Source: Microcystis aeruginosa W13-11
GTDB lineage: Bacteria > Cyanobacteriota > Cyanobacteriia > Cyanobacteriales > Microcystaceae
Reading direction: 5' to 3'
DNA: 17,550 nucleotides
Assembly (NCBI GenBank): GCA_009995705.1
Contig: JAADBR010000089.1
Location: 1-17,550 of the forward strand
The notes beneath the pieces are model-generated. The model was not told the DNA's origin and ran no database searches. It worked only from the letters and a program-made list of their open reading frames with translations. The position numbers and the translations under genes were made by a program. Below are positions 15,264-17,550 of this stretch, piece by piece (within the stretch, counting starts at the first letter, position 1; each line of letters begins with the position of its first letter).

Positions 15264-15596
15264 TTAGTTAAACTTATCACCATCAGTCCGATAGACCCCA
15301 CTATACTGGTTCATAGGGTTTTGAAGATTGATTCTATTTCTCATTAAACCTTACTCTCGCCTACTTTTCAAGCTTTTTGTCCTGTACTTAGGCACAATGG
15401 AGTCAGAAATTGAGATTTGCAGTCCCATCTTAACTTAAGATTATAGTGAGATTGTTTATGACTATCATGATACAACGTGCAAACGAGGTCTATACTGATA
15501 GTTTCTTACGCAAAATAGCCTTAAAAGTCTTGCCCGATAAGCAGTTCACGATTCCATAAGCAAAAATTATCACACAAAGTCGAGAGGAGCCAACAT
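15264..15596. other. Intergenic region between transposase and glycosyltransferase
   Basis: The first part is presumably the right end of the IS. A possible promoter (TTGCAG 15417-15422, 18 bp, TTATAG 15441-15446) could drive the glycosyltransferase gene. A 33-codon ATG ORF (15458-15559, beginning MTIMIQRANEVY) lies in the leader but lacks a ribosome binding site and known similarity. A strong Shine-Dalgarno (GAGAGGAG) at the right edge serves the glycosyltransferase ATG. Confidence 0.45.
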
Positions 15597-17207
15597 ATGA
15601 GTTTAAAACCTCAATCTCTAAGAACACAAAAACATTTTAGTATAAATGTATTACTAATCATCCTCATTCTTTCACTAAGTATTTTTTTTAGGTTTTTTGA
15701 ATTATCCCAAAAACCCTACACAACAGACGAGGTAAGAACGCTGCTTAGTTCTTCAGGATATACCAGCCAAGAGCTTATCTCTCAATCTTTTAATGGACAA
15801 ATTCTTACTGTTAAAGACCTAAACAAGTATCAAAACTTTGCCAGTGAGAAAACTGACAAAGATACTATTTACGCCCTAACTAAACAAGATTCCCATCCTC
15901 CTCTTTACTTTATCCTACTTCGCTACTGGATGAAATTTTGGGGTAATTCGGTTCTAGTGACTCGCAGTTTATCTGTGTTGATAGGCTTATTACTATTACC
16001 TGTAGTTTACTGGTTATCTTTAGAATTATTTTCATCAAGTATAGTAGGTTGGATGACAGTTTGCTTAATTGCTGTTTCTCCTTTCCATATGATTAATTCT
16101 CAGGAAATTCGTTCCTATAGTCTATTTTCGTTAGCAATTATATTATCCAGTTTGGCACTACTACGCAGTCTGAGAAGTAACAATAATTTTAACTGGTTAG
16201 GTTATGGATTAACTCTTGCATTAGGTATTTATTTGCACGTTAATTTTATCTTTGTCTATTTTGCACAAACAGTTTATGTAATTGTTATTCAAAAATTTAA
16301 GTTTAATAAATTAATACTAAACCATATACTCGCTTCTACCATTTTATTTGTTTCCTTTCTTCCTTGGGCTTTAGTTATTACTATAAATTGGAGCAAACTC
16401 ACATCTGGGCTAGGCTGGATGACTAACTTTCAAATTAGTGTCCTTGAAAGAATATTAACAATTATTTTTAATACATCCACAGTTTTAGTAGATTTTAACA
16501 ACCAGTTCAATTTTAAAAACCCCCTACCATATCTAATATTTCTTATCATTATATATTCCTTTTGGTTTATGTATCGCAAGGCTCCATTTCATACTTTCTT
16601 ATTTATAGCTCTATTAGTTATCATACCTGGTCTATCCCAGATTATTCCCGACTTTTTGCAAGGTGGTAGAAGAACTATATACTCTCGCTATCTTACTCCA
16701 AGTTATATAGGGGTTAGTCTGTCTGTTGCTTATTTACTTGCTTCCAAAGCTTTTCATGGTGTTAAAAAGCCTATGGAAAGAAGGTTGTGGCAATTGATCA
16801 GCATAGCCATAATTTCTCTAGGAATATTTTCCTCTCTGGCTATTGCTAAATCTCCTACGGGAAGAACTCAAGGAATTGTACCTATTATGAACTTACAGAT
16901 TGCTGAAGTAATTAACAAATCACCTAATGTCTTAGTAATTACTGATGATCTGTACCATCGAGTTCTGGCTTTAACTCACTTACTCAATTCAGATGTTTAT
17001 CTACAAGTTGTCTATGGGGAAAATCAAAAGGAACTAGAAGAAAAACTATCTAAATTAGAGCAAATAAATAGTAAATTTGACAATATATTTCTATACATCC
17101 CCTCTAATAAATTAATTCAGCAAATCGAGACTAATGGTTACAATACTGAGCTTATAGTCAGTGATAAGGAGAAGAAGCGATATTGGCTTTATAAAATAAC
17201 TAAGTAA
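15597..17207 (+). CDS. GT39-type integral membrane glycosyltransferase
   Basis: The protein has 536 residues behind a strong GAGAGGAG ribosome binding site. The first membrane helix (about 16-34) is followed by PYTTDEV with Asp44-Glu45, the position of the catalytic acidic residue of PMT/ArnT-like GT-C enzymes, in the first large outer loop. The loop also holds QDSHPPLYF (97-105), the second GT39 hallmark. About eight to ten further hydrophobic helices follow up to roughly residue 415, then a soluble C-terminal domain of about 120 residues. Such enzymes use a polyprenyl-phosphate sugar to glycosylate lipids, proteins or surface polysaccharides. The acceptor here is unknown. The gene is visibly more A/T-rich than gltX or pfkA and sits beside a decayed IS, which hints at horizontal acquisition. 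Confidence 0.8.
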   Translation: MSLKPQSLRTQKHFSINVLLIILILSLSIFFRFFELSQKPYTTDEVRTLLSSSGYTSQELISQSFNGQILTVKDLNKYQNFASEKTDKDTIYALTKQDSHPPLYFILLRYWMKFWGNSVLVTRSLSVLIGLLLLPVVYWLSLELFSSSIVGWMTVCLIAVSPFHMINSQEIRSYSLFSLAIILSSLALLRSLRSNNNFNWLGYGLTLALGIYLHVNFIFVYFAQTVYVIVIQKFKFNKLILNHILASTILFVSFLPWALVITINWSKLTSGLGWMTNFQISVLERILTIIFNTSTVLVDFNNQFNFKNPLPYLIFLIIIYSFWFMYRKAPFHTFLFIALLVIIPGLSQIIPDFLQGGRRTIYSRYLTPSYIGVSLSVAYLLASKAFHGVKKPMERRLWQLISIAIISLGIFSSLAIAKSPTGRTQGIVPIMNLQIAEVINKSPNVLVITDDLYHRVLALTHLLNSDVYLQVVYGENQKELEEKLSKLEQINSKFDNIFLYIPSNKLIQQIETNGYNTELIVSDKEKKRYWLYKITK

Positions 17208-17396
17208 TACCTGGACTTGCCCCATACATAAATGCTAAAAAATTAACAAAACCCTTACTGCATGGAGCTTCTAAGAAAAAATTGACAAGCTGCCACTGGG
17301 TACATTTTCCCCTTGAAAATGGCTGTACCGTTTACTGTGTCTAGAGTAGAGCGATTCTGTGGAGTTGGCTGTATAGTACGATCGCCGATCTTGTAG

Positions 17397-17454
17397 GGTG
17401 CGTTCCCTAATGTGGCTCCCACTGCTCCAGCGATCGATTTTTGGGGAACGCACC
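17397..17454. repeat. Inverted repeat GGTGCGTTCCC / GGGAACGCACC
   Basis: An 11-bp perfect inverted repeat (17397-17407 and 17444-17454) encloses 36 bp. The motif TAGGGTGCGTTCCC and its complement are frequent dispersed repeats in cyanobacterial genomes (recollection), so this is probably one copy of a MITE-like or REP-like family. A HIP1-like GCGATCGA lies inside. Confidence 0.6.
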
Positions 17455-17465
17455 ATGCACATTGA

Positions 17466-17496
17466 TTGAAGCTGTGATACCAAATCCTGTTATAAT
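17466..17496 (+). promoter_or_regulatory. Extended -10 promoter for the gene at the window edge
   Basis: TGTTATAAT (17488-17496) is a perfect extended -10. TTGAAG (17466-17471) is a possible -35 at 19 bp. The start codon of the next gene is 27 nt downstream, with GAGGAG between. Confidence 0.6.
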
Positions 17497-17522
17497 AAAA
17501 CGGGTAGAGACGAGGAGATAAA

Positions 17523-17550
17523 ATGCTCAAGAAAGCCTACTTAGCCGAAC
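17523..17550 (+). CDS. Start of a gene cut by the window end
   Basis: ATG 17523 follows GAGGAG with 5-nt spacing and lies behind a good promoter. Only MLKKAYLAE is visible before the window ends. Nine residues are too few to assign a family. Confidence 0.55.

Larger units (their letters stand above)
13966..15440 (+). mobile_element. ISL3-family insertion sequence, ends not resolved
   Basis: The transposase pseudogene marks an ISL3 element whose outer limits must lie between the pfkA stop (13965) and the glycosyltransferase leader. ISL3 elements normally have imperfect terminal inverted repeats of 15-39 bp and an 8-bp target duplication. I compared the DNA on both sides of the gene by eye and could not establish a convincing matching pair. 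The coordinates are outer limits, not ends. Confidence 0.45.
17208..17522. other. Intergenic region with hairpins and a promoter
   Basis: It contains an imperfect hairpin (GGTACA to TGTACC, about 17299-17329, enclosing TTTTC/GAAAA), the 58-bp inverted repeat listed separately, and a strong promoter at the right edge. Minus-strand ORFs crossing this region run straight through the repeats and look spurious. Confidence 0.5.

Noticed and set aside
15458..15559. 33-codon ORF in the leader of the glycosyltransferase
   Set aside because: No Shine-Dalgarno, no hydrophobic or domain-like pattern, and no recognised similarity. It is kept only as a note in the region entry.
17255..17530. 91- and 70-codon minus-strand open frames at the right end
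   Set aside because: They run through an inverted repeat and the promoter of the next gene, and have no domain-like composition.

Overview
The window looks like a piece of a unicellular cyanobacterial chromosome, most likely Microcystis or a close relative. Three observations support this. HIP1 octamers (GCGATCGC) are scattered through coding and non-coding DNA. One gene is clearly ndhN, a subunit of the cyanobacterial/plastid NDH-1 complex. A SphR/SphS/PhoU-type phosphate-sensing cluster is present. The genus is inferred from the overall look of the proteins and repeats, since no database search was possible.

Left part (1-2300) is accessory in character. It holds a small coiled-coil protein made of tandem repeats (minus strand) and a secreted PEP-CTERM protein whose promoter spacer contains a run of ten G. 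It also holds an antitoxin-like gene followed by a truncated PIN toxin remnant, and a YciI-like protein. Middle part (2450-9350) is ordinary core genome: a 2'-5' RNA ligase-like phosphoesterase, a GlcD-type glycolate/lactate dehydrogenase, an unrecognised conserved protein and a creatininase-family hydrolase. These are followed by the response regulator, histidine kinase and phoU, all on the plus strand, with a terminator after phoU.

Right-centre (9350-13970) has a DppC-type permease on the minus strand, preceded by a 37-residue single-helix protein missed by normal gene-length cut-offs. Diverging from that pair is ndhN, then gltX, then pfkA with a long leader. The right end (13970-17550) is again accessory: an ISL3-type transposase broken by an amber codon, an A/T-rich GT39-type membrane glycosyltransferase, a hairpin repeat, and a gene start cut by the window edge.

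Functionally, the regulator, kinase and PhoU form one signalling unit for phosphate starvation. GlcD (photorespiratory glycolate), NdhN (cyclic electron flow/respiration), GltX (Glu-tRNA for translation and tetrapyrroles) and PfkA (glycolysis) are housekeeping genes that share no obvious operon. I found no CRISPR array, tRNA, rRNA or complete novel defence system. The most interesting signals are the poly-G promoter spacer, the small membrane protein next to ndhN and the structured pfkA leader.
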